From an uncultured Desulfuromusa sp. (lineage in GTDB: Bacteria; Desulfobacterota; Desulfuromonadia; Desulfuromonadales; Geopsychrobacteraceae), in the NCBI RefSeq assembly GCF_963675815.1, contig NZ_OY776574.1:1-64000 (forward strand): DNA of 64,000 nt. Reading direction: 5' to 3'. Shown here piece by piece: positions 36,329-44,145 of the stretch. Below the pieces are notes generated by a model. The model had not been told where the DNA came from. It did not search any database and saw only the letters and a list, made by a program, of their open reading frames with translations. Every line of letters starts with the position of its first letter. The stretch's first letter is position 1. The position numbers and the translations under genes are program-made.

Positions 36329-38560
36329 ATGAAACACCGCACAACAAAAACCAACTGTCGTCTCTGCAGCTACCTCTGTGGCCTTGAAGCACAGATTGTG
36401 GACGAACAGGTCGTCAGTCTCAAGCCCGATCCGAGCCGATACCCCTACGACTCTGGAATCGTTAAAGGTTGTGCGCGGTTTCATAGCAACCTGGAATTCC
36501 TCAATCATCCAGAGCGGATCAATTACCCATTGAAACGAGCCGGTAAACGTGGAGAAAATCGCTGGCAGAGAATCAGCTGGGATCAGGCCCTTGATGAAAT
36601 CGGTTCTGAATTGTTGCGCCTGCGGGAAGACTTTGGCGCAGAAACCCTTTCCACCTCCATCGGGGGACCACACACAACCTTCTGGCCACTCCATCGTTTT
36701 ATGAACCTGTTCGGTAGCCCGAACAATGTCGGCATCGGCCAAATTTGCTGGAATCCGTCGATCTGGGTCAACAGCCTGACCTTCGGTTGGCCGCTGGAAA
36801 ACGAAATAGATCCGGAAACCACCGAGTGCGTCATCCTTTGGGGAGTGAATCCAGCAGAATCGGACAATTCGTTGTTCTGGCGTCAGGTGCTGGCTTACAA
36901 CCGTACCGGCAAACCGTTGGTCGTGATCGATCCCCGAAAAACCAGAACCGCCAGGCTAACGAAGCATTGGCTGGCACCGATTCCCGGTACCGATGCGGCA
37001 TTTGCACTAGGTATGCTGCATGTCATCATTGATGAAAAACTCTACCCCCAGCAATTCGTCGAAAGTTGGTGCCATGGTTTTGAGCAACTCAAACAACAGG
37101 TTGCAGACTACACCCCGGAACATGTTGCGCAAATCACCGGGCTGACGGAAAAGCAGATCATCGAGACAGCCAAACTCTACGCCCGAGCAAATTCGGCATC
37201 AATATTTCATGGTCGCGGCATTGATCAGATCGGCGCCAACAGTGTTCAGGTACACCGTGGTATCGCCTGCCTGAAAGGCCTGACCGGAAACATTGATCAT
37301 CCCGGAGCCTCGCATCTATCAGGGATGCCTGAATATGTTCCAGAAATCGACCTTGAACGGTCAGACTTCCTGCCCCCCAAACAACGCAACAAACAGCTCG
37401 GCAGGGAAAAACTCAAACTGCAGACCTTCGACGGGTATAAGCGTCTGACCCGTTATACCATGCAACACAACAAACAGTTGCCGGTACGTTATCTCACCTC
37501 AGCACAACCGAACCTGGTGTGGAGAGCGATGCTGGAAAGTCAACCCTACCCGATCCGTGCCATGGTCGTCAGCGGCAGCAACCCGTTGATCTGTCAGGCT
37601 GACAGTCAACTGATCGGAAAAGCATTAAAGAGCCTCGACCTGTTAGTCGCTCTGGAACTGTTTCCGAATTCGGTTACTGCATTAGCGGATTATGTTCTGC
37701 CAATGGCCGGCAGTCTGGAACGTCCGGTACTGCAGACCAATGCAGGTGTTGCCAATATTGCCTACGGCGGTCCTGAAGCCATCAAGCCGCTACATGAGCG
37801 TCGTTGCGATTACGATTTCTGGCGTGAATTGGGGCTGCGTTGCAATCAACAAGAACATTGGCCCTGGAAAGATTTCACCGCAAGCCTGGATGATATCCTC
37901 GCGCCTCTGAATTTAACATGGGAGGCTTTCTGCGAGACAGGGCTATACGCGCCGCCCCCGAAATACCATAAATACGAGAGTTATCAAAAAAACGGTCAGC
38001 CGGGATTTGCGACCCCCAGCGGCAAGATCGAGCTCTACTCCGAGTTGCTTGACCAGATCGGCAGTTCACCTCTGCCGGTTCATCAAACACAACCGGGGCC
38101 TTCTACCGAGTTCCCATTGCTTTTGATCACCGGCGGACGCAAACAGCCCCACTGGGCTTCATCTTTTCGTTGGCTGGAAACCCTGAAAAAACCAGGCACG
38201 GTCCCGCAAGCCGAGGTCAGTCAAGCAACAGCTGAAGCTTTAGGATTGGATGAAGGACAGCAGGTTATTGTCCAGACCCCGCATGGCAAAACAACCTTCA
38301 CCCTAAGCATCGCCACAATGAAAGACGATGTCGTAAGTGTCGACTACGGCTGGTGGTTTCCGGAACAACCCCTCTCTGAGCCGGAGTTGGGGTGGGCTTT
38401 TGAGGCAAACGCTAACAACCTGACAACAGCATCATTTGAAACCTCTGACCCAATTCTGGGACAGTGGATTTATAACCGTATCCCTTGCAGCATATACCCG
38501 GCAATACAAGAGCAGCACACAGTCACTGAAACCAATCACCATAAACAAGTACCTGCCTAA
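36329..38560 (+). CDS. DMSO-reductase-family molybdopterin oxidoreductase
   Basis: The ATG at 36329 is chosen for its AAGGAG site. The 743-residue product has the N-terminal [4Fe-4S] motif (CRLCSYLCGLEAQ with a fourth cysteine in VKGCARF), then NYPLKRAGKRGENRWQRISWDQALDEIG typical of the family. GQICWNPSIW offers a cysteine in the position of the metal ligand. Later motifs are VIDPRKTRTARLTKHW, GRGIDQIGANSVQ and a C-terminal molydopterin-binding domain (TPSGKIELYSEL, YGWWFPEQ). There is no Tat signal, so it is cytoplasmic. Its closest relative in the window is the 55802 enzyme. The HdrD-like, DUF2064 and DUF169 neighbours do not identify a substrate. Confidence 0.9.
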   Translation: MKHRTTKTNCRLCSYLCGLEAQIVDEQVVSLKPDPSRYPYDSGIVKGCARFHSNLEFLNHPERINYPLKRAGKRGENRWQRISWDQALDEIGSELLRLREDFGAETLSTSIGGPHTTFWPLHRFMNLFGSPNNVGIGQICWNPSIWVNSLTFGWPLENEIDPETTECVILWGVNPAESDNSLFWRQVLAYNRTGKPLVVIDPRKTRTARLTKHWLAPIPGTDAAFALGMLHVIIDEKLYPQQFVESWCHGFEQLKQQVADYTPEHVAQITGLTEKQIIETAKLYARANSASIFHGRGIDQIGANSVQVHRGIACLKGLTGNIDHPGASHLSGMPEYVPEIDLERSDFLPPKQRNKQLGREKLKLQTFDGYKRLTRYTMQHNKQLPVRYLTSAQPNLVWRAMLESQPYPIRAMVVSGSNPLICQADSQLIGKALKSLDLLVALELFPNSVTALADYVLPMAGSLERPVLQTNAGVANIAYGGPEAIKPLHERRCDYDFWRELGLRCNQQEHWPWKDFTASLDDILAPLNLTWEAFCETGLYAPPPKYHKYESYQKNGQPGFATPSGKIELYSELLDQIGSSPLPVHQTQPGPSTEFPLLLITGGRKQPHWASSFRWLETLKKPGTVPQAEVSQATAEALGLDEGQQVIVQTPHGKTTFTLSIATMKDDVVSVDYGWWFPEQPLSEPELGWAFEANANNLTTASFETSDPILGQWIYNRIPCSIYPAIQEQHTVTETNHHKQVPA

Positions 38561-38574
38561 AAAGGATCTTTACG

Positions 38575-39420
38575 ATGAGTAATAAAAAAAACGCCCTGAT
38601 TTTTTTCACCAAAGTCCCGACCCCAGGTCTCACCAAAACCCGTCTGACTAAAGAGCACGGTGGTATTTTTACCCCGGAAGAAGCAGCCGAACTCTACCGC
38701 GCAGTTATGCTCGACACCGCAGAAGTCGGTTTCCGCGCACTTGAGCACCTCAAAACTATGGCCGCCAGCTCGAATACGGGCGCTGAGTATGACTTCGTTA
38801 TCAGCGCCACACCGGAGCACGACCATCCACGTTTGAAAGACATTTTCGACGAACTCGATCAGCGCAATATCGACTTGAAATTCATCGCCGATGAAGGCCA
38901 GAACTTCAACGAACATTTCAACGACGCCTTCAAGAAGCTCTGGGAGCAAGGTTACGATGCCGCGGTTGCTGTCGGTGGCGATCAGCCGCAGATGACGACC
39001 GCCAACATTATGCAGGCGTTCCAGTGGCTCGATCGTTTCCAGGGGTCGCATGACATGGGTCTGGTCCACTGCCCCTGCCAGGCTTGCGGTGTTTCCCTGG
39101 TTGGACTGACCAAAAACACAGTGATGGACTTTGAGGGGGTATTCTACAACGAAGACGGCATCTCCGCCCTCGACGCCATTATCAACATCTGTAACGACAT
39201 GGAGATTCCGGTCGCAGCACTTGAAACCGTGGCTGACATCGATAACGTCGAAGACCTTGCTCATGCCCTGAGTCTGGCCCACTCGCAGGCATACACAGCC
39301 AAATTTCAGCCTGAAGTTGTGGTTCCTCAACGTTTTATCGATTGGGCAAAAGAGACCGGTTTGGCCGTCACAACCCCGCCGAACAGTGACCATGATCCAC
39401 GGGAGTTAATCGATGCCTGA
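38575..39420 (+). CDS. DUF2064 / TIGR04282-type nucleotidyl- or glycosyltransferase-like protein
   Basis: This 281-residue protein has the DUF2064 hallmarks: FTKVPTPGLTKTRLTKEHGG at the N terminus (P-x-PG-x-xKTRL), and VGGDQPQMTTANI as the metal-binding acidic motif. The family, also known as rSAM/selenodomain-associated transferase 1, shares the GT-A-like fold of MobA. It starts 15 bases after the oxidoreductase and overlaps the DUF169 gene by 8 bases. The position in a mobA operon suggests a nucleotide-transfer or cofactor-tailoring role for the oxidoreductase; this is inference. The C terminus is extended by about 60 residues. A long reverse-strand frame here is a shadow. Confidence 0.82.
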   Translation: MSNKKNALIFFTKVPTPGLTKTRLTKEHGGIFTPEEAAELYRAVMLDTAEVGFRALEHLKTMAASSNTGAEYDFVISATPEHDHPRLKDIFDELDQRNIDLKFIADEGQNFNEHFNDAFKKLWEQGYDAAVAVGGDQPQMTTANIMQAFQWLDRFQGSHDMGLVHCPCQACGVSLVGLTKNTVMDFEGVFYNEDGISALDAIINICNDMEIPVAALETVADIDNVEDLAHALSLAHSQAYTAKFQPEVVVPQRFIDWAKETGLAVTTPPNSDHDPRELIDA

Positions 39421-40393
39421 TGTTCAGATATCAGCCGAACAATGTACCGGCTGTGGCATGTGCGTCAATTTCTGCCCGGTCGATGTTTTTCGGCTTGGCA
39501 GTAACGGTGAAAAAAAGGTAGCCGAGGTCCAGAATGCATCAATCTGCTGGGCTTGTGATACCTGCGTCGGTCAGTGCCCGACCAATGCTATCCGCATCAT
39601 CGAAAGCGCAGAAGAAGCGGCCGAACGAGAGGCTAAGTTCAAACCGACGGCACCTCCACTTGATCAGGCCGAACAGCAGCAGTATCAAGAGTGGCATGAG
39701 ATCCTGACCCAAACTCTTGGGTTGCGCTGGAATCCTGTTGCGATTTCCTTGATCGGTAAAGATCAGCCTCTGCCGGAAGCACCGATGCCCCGTGTCAAAC
39801 TTCGCTACTGCCAGTCTTTGATGATGGCTCGGCGTGGCAAAACAGTCATGATGCCGGCTCAGTGCCACGCCTGCCCGGACGGCACTCATATCCTCGGTCT
39901 GACGGAAATTCCCCCCAAGCTCGCCAGTGGTGAAATGTATATCCATTTCAAGAAACTGGCCTCGATGGACGCCGCCAAGCAGATGATTAAAGAGCGGCCC
40001 CGGCTACCGGAAAAGTCGACTCTGGCAACGCTGGTCAGCCCGCTCAAGGATGCTAAGGTCACTCCTGATGTGATCGCCGTCATCGCCAAACCGGAACAAA
40101 TCATGTGGTTGACCATGAGTGCCTCCTACAGCACCGGTAAACGTTTCGACTTCAAAGTCAGCGGCTACAACGCCCAGTGTGTTGAAACGACCCTGCTACC
40201 TTACACCCAGCAGCGCTTTAACCTTTCCCTCGGTTGTTACGGTTGTCGAGCCAGTTCAGATATCGGTGACGAACTGATGTTTATGGGCATTCCGCGCAAA
40301 CAGTTACCTGAATTGATCAACGGGCTACAGAAATTGGGTACAAAAGCGATCGGCGACTCGCGCAACAAGATCTACCTGCCGCCGAACATCTGA
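39413..40393 (+). CDS. Ferredoxin-DUF169 fusion protein
   Basis: Residues 5-70 form a two-cluster ferredoxin domain (CTGCGMCVNFCP and CWACDTCVGQCP). The remaining 240 residues are a DUF169 domain, with RYCQSLMMARRGKTVMMPAQCHACPDG, YSTGKRFDFKVSGYNAQC and the conserved C-terminal LGCYGCRASSDIGDELMFMGIP. DUF169 proteins are common in anaerobes, are cysteine-rich and have no settled function. It overlaps the DUF2064 gene, is the last protein of the mobA operon and is followed by a strong hairpin. Probably a redox partner or cofactor carrier. Confidence 0.88.
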   Translation: MPDVQISAEQCTGCGMCVNFCPVDVFRLGSNGEKKVAEVQNASICWACDTCVGQCPTNAIRIIESAEEAAEREAKFKPTAPPLDQAEQQQYQEWHEILTQTLGLRWNPVAISLIGKDQPLPEAPMPRVKLRYCQSLMMARRGKTVMMPAQCHACPDGTHILGLTEIPPKLASGEMYIHFKKLASMDAAKQMIKERPRLPEKSTLATLVSPLKDAKVTPDVIAVIAKPEQIMWLTMSASYSTGKRFDFKVSGYNAQCVETTLLPYTQQRFNLSLGCYGCRASSDIGDELMFMGIPRKQLPELINGLQKLGTKAIGDSRNKIYLPPNI

Positions 40394-40403
40394 TTGAATG
40401 AAT

Positions 40404-40435
40404 GCGCCCCGGGACAACATTATTCCCCGGGGCGC
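40404..40435 (+). terminator. Intrinsic terminator-like hairpin after the mobA operon
   Basis: GCGCCCCGGG (40404-40413) pairs perfectly with CCCGGGGCGC (40426-40435) across a 12-base loop, followed by TATTGTTT. It lies 10 bases after the DUF169 stop and may separate it from the selenoprotein gene. Confidence 0.75.
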
Positions 40436-40463
40436 TATTGTTTCAGATATAAGGAAAGTAACT

Positions 40464-40766
40464 ATGAACCTGAAATTAACGGTAAAAGCACAAAAATTTA
40501 TTACTGACGAAGGCGGCTGCGCCACTATCAGCCTGATCAATAAGGTTTGCTATACCTGAGGCGGGGCTCTGTCGAGAGACACCCCATCCGTGGGATGGGG
40601 CAAACCTGAGCCTGAACAGATCGACGAATATGAAACAGTGAACATTGACGGTGCGACTTTATATATTCATCACCGGATCAAAAAGTTCACCAACGCCCGT
40701 ATCGACCTCGTCACCGGAGGCGTTGGGACCAAGCTTATACTGCTGGGAGTTGCCGAGATTAAATAG
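40464..40766 (+). CDS. CC/Se-motif family selenoprotein with in-frame UGA
   Basis: Reading from the ATG at 40464 (AAGGAAAG upstream) gives 31 codons, then TGA at 40557-40559, then 68 more sense codons to TAG at 40764-40766. The region around the UGA reads INKVCYT-Sec-GGALSRDTPSVGWGKPE, which resembles the small CC/Se-motif (seleno)protein family, where Sec or Cys precedes a GG. Downstream, DEYETVNIDGATLYIHHRIKK and a C-terminal GTKLILLGVAE continue a compact beta-rich domain without interruption. A hairpin with a GTG loop, 30 bases after the UGA, fits a bacterial SECIS. Ordinary gene callers would split it. Function unknown; a redox or metal role is likely. Confidence 0.8.
40582..40600 (+). 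promoter_or_regulatory. Candidate bacterial SECIS hairpin
   Basis: CCCCATCC (40582-40589) pairs with GGATGGGG (40593-40600) around a GTG loop. The loop lies about 30 bases after the UGA, inside the coding region, within the range known for bacterial SECIS elements, whose loop carries a GU. A smaller alternative stem (CTCT/AGAG with loop GTCG) lies at 40567-40578. Confidence 0.6.
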
Positions 40767-40826
40767 CAATCTTATCGGGCGAGCTGAAATAGCAGTGACG
40801 TTGTACGTCTTCAGTAGGTTTCCAGC

Positions 40827-41189
40827 ATGTCGCGCCGCGCCGTTGCAGTTGTTGCCACAGGTTTTTGTACCCTGTTCATCGCTTTCGGTACCAGGTATTC
40901 CTATGGCCTGCTCCTGTCATATATGCTCACATCTCTGGCGATATCGAAAATCGAGGCGGGAGTGATTTTCTCCGCCTATTTCGTGACCGGGACCGCCCTG
41001 ATGGTTGCCGCGCTGAATTTCATGCTGATCAAAAGCCGCCCGGAGACAGCGTCCGCAGCGACGCAAGTGGTCCCCAAAAGGGCAGCTCATCCCCTGCGGA
41101 ACAGCGTCAGAATTGTGGGGACGAGTCACTCTGATGTTTTTGCTCTCTGTTGGTCTCGTTCTTCAATAAGTTGCTGTCTGCGTAATTGA
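40827..41189 (+). pseudogene. Major facilitator transporter remnant with internal deletion
   Basis: The first 55 residues look like the first two membrane segments of an MFS transporter (VVATGFCTLFIAFGTRYSYGLLLSYML, then SKIEAGVIFSAYF). The sequence then jumps to VAALNFMLIKSRPE, which resembles the end of helix six and the central loop. The rest is out of frame. At 120 codons against about 400 for the family, it is a deleted relic. Its 3' end overlaps the opposite small gene. Confidence 0.65.
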
Positions 41190-41344
41190 CATATAAGTAC
41201 TGGTTTTCCATTCAACAATCGATACATCCGATAACCACAATTACCGTAGCCACTGCAAGCGTGACATTTTAAATCCTTTATGTCAAAGCCATCAAGATCT
41301 TCTGGTTTGAGCTCGAAGTCTTTTGGAACTTTACGTGTAGACAT
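41126..41344 (-). CDS. Small four-cysteine protein
   Basis: This 72-residue product has a strong AGGAGG ribosome site before the ATG at 41344, which supports its being real. The N-terminal part is acidic (KPEDLDGFDIKDLK); the centre has CHACSGYGNCGYRMYRLLNG followed by a fourth cysteine in VLICQLRRQQ. The CxxC-x5-C...C spacing suggests a small zinc or Fe-S site. I do not recognise the family. Its 3' end overlaps the MFS relic by about 60 bases. Confidence 0.6.
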   Translation of the reverse strand: MSTRKVPKDFELKPEDLDGFDIKDLKCHACSGYGNCGYRMYRLLNGKPVLICQLRRQQLIEERDQQRAKTSE

Positions 41345-41434
41345 GCGTTTAGTCCTCCTGAGTGAATGCAGCCGGCGCCATAAATCACCTCTTTCGCCGC
41401 TCCGATTTTGTATGAACTGAATACGGCGTGAAAC

Positions 41435-42316
41435 TTACGCTGAGACTTTGCGATTGAAGCGCAGAGCGTCAGCGCAATAGACAGCCACGCCGAGCCAGAT
41501 CAAGATAAAGGTGATCTGGCTATGCTGGTCAAAAGGCTCTCGATAAAGAAAAACTCCCAGTAGAAAAGCAATGCTCGGCGCCAGATACTGCAGGATACCG
41601 ATCGTCGAAAGCTGCAGCTGCCGTGCCGCGGCGGCAAACCAGAGCAGCGGCAAACTGGTCGTAACACCAGCGCCAATCAGCAAGATCCCATCCCAGGACA
41701 GGACCAGAAACGGACTGCCATGATAAATTTGCCGATAGAGTAAATAAATTAGTGCCGGGACAACCAGGACAAAGGTTTCAACTAGCAATCCAGGGATGGG
41801 AGCCACCACGGTTTTTTTCCGTAGATAGCCATAAAAAGCAAATAAAAAAGCCAGGGACAGGGCATATTTCGGCAGAGTGCCATAACCGAGCAAAGAATAA
41901 ACAACTCCCGCAAAAGCACAAAGAACAGCAACCGTCTGCAAACGGCTGAAACGCTCCTTTAACAGCAATACCCCCAACAGAATATTGACCATGGGGGTAA
42001 TATAATAGCCCAGGCTGGTTTCAACAACGTGTCCCGTATTGACCGCCACGATATAAATTAACCAGTTTCCACCGATTAACAAACTGCTGACAGAAAGACG
42101 TCCCATATCTGCTGGAGCCGCAACGATCTGTCGCACCTCTTCCCATCTATGCTGCCAGCTGATGATTAAACAAAGAAAAACACAGGACCAGATTATCCGA
42201 TGGCAGAGAATTTCAAATGGAGGTACAGCAGCCAACTGCTTCCAGTAAACAGGTAGGAAGCCCCAGGCGACAAAGGCTGCCAAGCCGAAAAGTGGCCCCG
42301 AAAATCGAGAACTCAT
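41435..42316 (-). CDS. rarD: RarD-type EamA transporter
   Basis: The ATG at 42316 with AAGAGG is preferred to longer frames, giving 293 residues. Ten membrane segments are predicted, and the N terminus (GLAAFVAWGFLPVYWKQLAAVPPFEILCHRIIWS) is typical of the RarD/chloramphenicol-sensitive-protein group. GYYITPMVNILLGVLLLKERFS and LQLSTIGILQYLAPSIAFLLGVFLYREPF mark the ends of the two repeats. The substrate of RarD proteins is not settled. It stands apart from the cofactor genes and downstream of the ABC operon on the same strand. Confidence 0.9.
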   Translation of the reverse strand: MSSRFSGPLFGLAAFVAWGFLPVYWKQLAAVPPFEILCHRIIWSCVFLCLIISWQHRWEEVRQIVAAPADMGRLSVSSLLIGGNWLIYIVAVNTGHVVETSLGYYITPMVNILLGVLLLKERFSRLQTVAVLCAFAGVVYSLLGYGTLPKYALSLAFLFAFYGYLRKKTVVAPIPGLLVETFVLVVPALIYLLYRQIYHGSPFLVLSWDGILLIGAGVTTSLPLLWFAAAARQLQLSTIGILQYLAPSIAFLLGVFLYREPFDQHSQITFILIWLGVAVYCADALRFNRKVSA

Positions 42317-42503
42317 AACAAACCTCTTAGCGGGAACACAAATTCCCTGGCAAAAAAACATAAGCATGAGACCAAAAGTCAAAAGAAACATCTCACACCG
42401 AAATATAGATAAAAAAACATTCCCGCATTGGAAGATAGTTAGACGTTTTCTTCCTGCCGATTTGAAGATCACGGTTTCCGTACAATAAAATCAAACCCAG
42501 CTT

Positions 42504-43286
42504 CTAACAGTTCCCATCCGACAACTGCCGGGAGAAATCTTTGAGAGCGGCCCGCAAACGTAGAATATTCGACATTTGCTGCTTATCAGTACGGCTACGT
42601 CCCTGCCCACGCTGAATCCGCAAACTGGCATAGCACCTGTTCGGCGGTCGGCCCATAATAAGGATGCGATCGGCCAGATAAGCCGCTTCTTCAACGCTAT
42701 GGGTCACGAAAACAACTGTTTGTCGGCGCTTAGCACAGATCTTCAGCAGTTGATCCTGCAGATGCTCGCGGGTATCAGCATCGAGGGCGCTGAAAGGTTC
42801 ATCCATCAGTAACAGCCGTGGCTGCAAGGCAAGCACCCGAGCCAATGCGGCCCGCTGCTTCATTCCGCCAGAAAGTTGATGCGGATAAGCCTGCTGCGAA
42901 CAATTCAGATCGACCAGAGCGAGGCTATCGTTCACAATCCGTTGCAGTTCCGTTTTCTTCATGCCTGCTGCTTTAAGCCCCAACTCGATGTTGCGACGCA
43001 GATTCATCCAGGGAAACAGCGTGGCTTCCTGAAAAACAACGGCACGTTCCGGTTCGGGGCTGTTGATCGGTCGACTATCAAAATAAATTTTGCCTCGATC
43101 CGGTTGAATAAACCCGGCAATCATATTGAGCAAAGTCGATTTGCCGCAACCACTCGGTCCGATGATACAGACAAACTCACCTTCGGCGACAGCAAAGGAG
43201 AGGTTTTCCACCACCGCTGCAGACTCGCACCCATTGACTTGAGGATAAGCCTTGCTGACGTCATCTACTTCAATCAACATGCTCAT
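42504..43286 (-). CDS. SsuB/TauB-like ABC transporter ATP-binding protein
   Basis: The 260-residue ATPase has Walker A GPSGCGKST, Q-loop VVFQEATLFPWMN, signature LSGGMKQR, Walker B LLLMDEPFSALD and the switch histidine in VFVTHSVEEAAYLADRI, all as in aliphatic-sulfonate, taurine and nitrate importers. It overlaps the permease gene by 4 bases. Binding protein, permease and ATPase are arranged around the radical SAM/methyltransferase fusion, so the imported compound may be that enzyme's substrate. Confidence 0.9.
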   Translation of the reverse strand: MSMLIEVDDVSKAYPQVNGCESAAVVENLSFAVAEGEFVCIIGPSGCGKSTLLNMIAGFIQPDRGKIYFDSRPINSPEPERAVVFQEATLFPWMNLRRNIELGLKAAGMKKTELQRIVNDSLALVDLNCSQQAYPHQLSGGMKQRAALARVLALQPRLLLMDEPFSALDADTREHLQDQLLKICAKRRQTVVFVTHSVEEAAYLADRILIMGRPPNRCYASLRIQRGQGRSRTDKQQMSNILRLRAALKDFSRQLSDGNC

Positions 43287-44134
43287 ACCTCCCTTTTCAA
43301 ACCCCAGAGTTCGATAGTTCTTCTTTCCAACGGGATAAAGATGACCTGCTCGACGATCAAGCCGATGACACAGATGATGGCAATACAGACAAAGGCTTTA
43401 GCAAAGTCGAGAGTCCACCGGGACTGGATGATGGCGTAACCGAGTCCAGTTCCTCTGCCAACGACCATTTCGGCTGCGACCAGCACCCGCCAGCTGCTGC
43501 CAAGCCCGACCCGCAATCCACTCAGGATATGAGGTAGTGCTCCTGGCAACAGCACTGTCCGAAACAACATGCGGTTATTCAGGCCCAGCATACGAGCGGC
43601 ACGAATATACATCTCATCAACCCGCTTAACGCCACCAGCAACATTGATGGCAATCGGTGAAAAAGCAGTCACAGCGATCATGAAAAGGGTCGAAGCGTCA
43701 CCGATTCCGAATAACAGAATGGCAACAGGAATCCAGGCCAACCCCGGGATTAACTGCAGTACTTGGACTGATGGCATAGTCAGCCGCTCAAAAGTCCGCC
43801 AACGTCCGGCTGCCATGCCGATCAATGCCCCGCCAATAACGGCAATAAAAAAGCCGCTCAACCAACGCCCCATACTGCTGAGGGTGTGCAGGTAGATCGA
43901 ATGCCCCAGAAACGGCTCCCCAGACAGCATCTTCAACAGCTTCCAAGCTGTTTCGAAAGGCGTCGGAAAAGGGGCGCCGCGCCACCAGTCAACACCCCAG
44001 GCAACAGCCTGCCAACCGAAAATAATCAGCAGCAGGGACGCACCGCCATAAAGCAGGCGACCGTAATCACAAACTTTTCTGTTTGTTTGCAAAGCGACAG
44101 CCGTCTTCGCTTCCTTGATTGCCACATTGTCCAT
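43283..44134 (-). CDS. SsuC/TauC-like ABC transporter permease
   Basis: The 283-residue membrane protein has about six helices and the family's conserved cytoplasmic EAA-type loop (YIRAARMLGLNNRMLFRTVLLPGALPHILSGLRVGLG), followed by SWRVLVAAEMVVGRGTGLGYAII, a good match to sulfonate/taurine/nitrate-type permeases. It overlaps the ATPase gene by 4 bases and follows the fusion-enzyme gene by 11 bases. Starts at 44134. Confidence 0.92.
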   Translation of the reverse strand: MDNVAIKEAKTAVALQTNRKVCDYGRLLYGGASLLLIIFGWQAVAWGVDWWRGAPFPTPFETAWKLLKMLSGEPFLGHSIYLHTLSSMGRWLSGFFIAVIGGALIGMAAGRWRTFERLTMPSVQVLQLIPGLAWIPVAILLFGIGDASTLFMIAVTAFSPIAINVAGGVKRVDEMYIRAARMLGLNNRMLFRTVLLPGALPHILSGLRVGLGSSWRVLVAAEMVVGRGTGLGYAIIQSRWTLDFAKAFVCIAIICVIGLIVEQVIFIPLERRTIELWGLKREV

Positions 44135-44145
44135 AAACCCTGCGC

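Noticed and set aside
38557..39393. 278-codon minus-strand frame
   Set aside because: It is an exact antisense shadow of the DUF2064 gene, which has family motifs and fits the operon.
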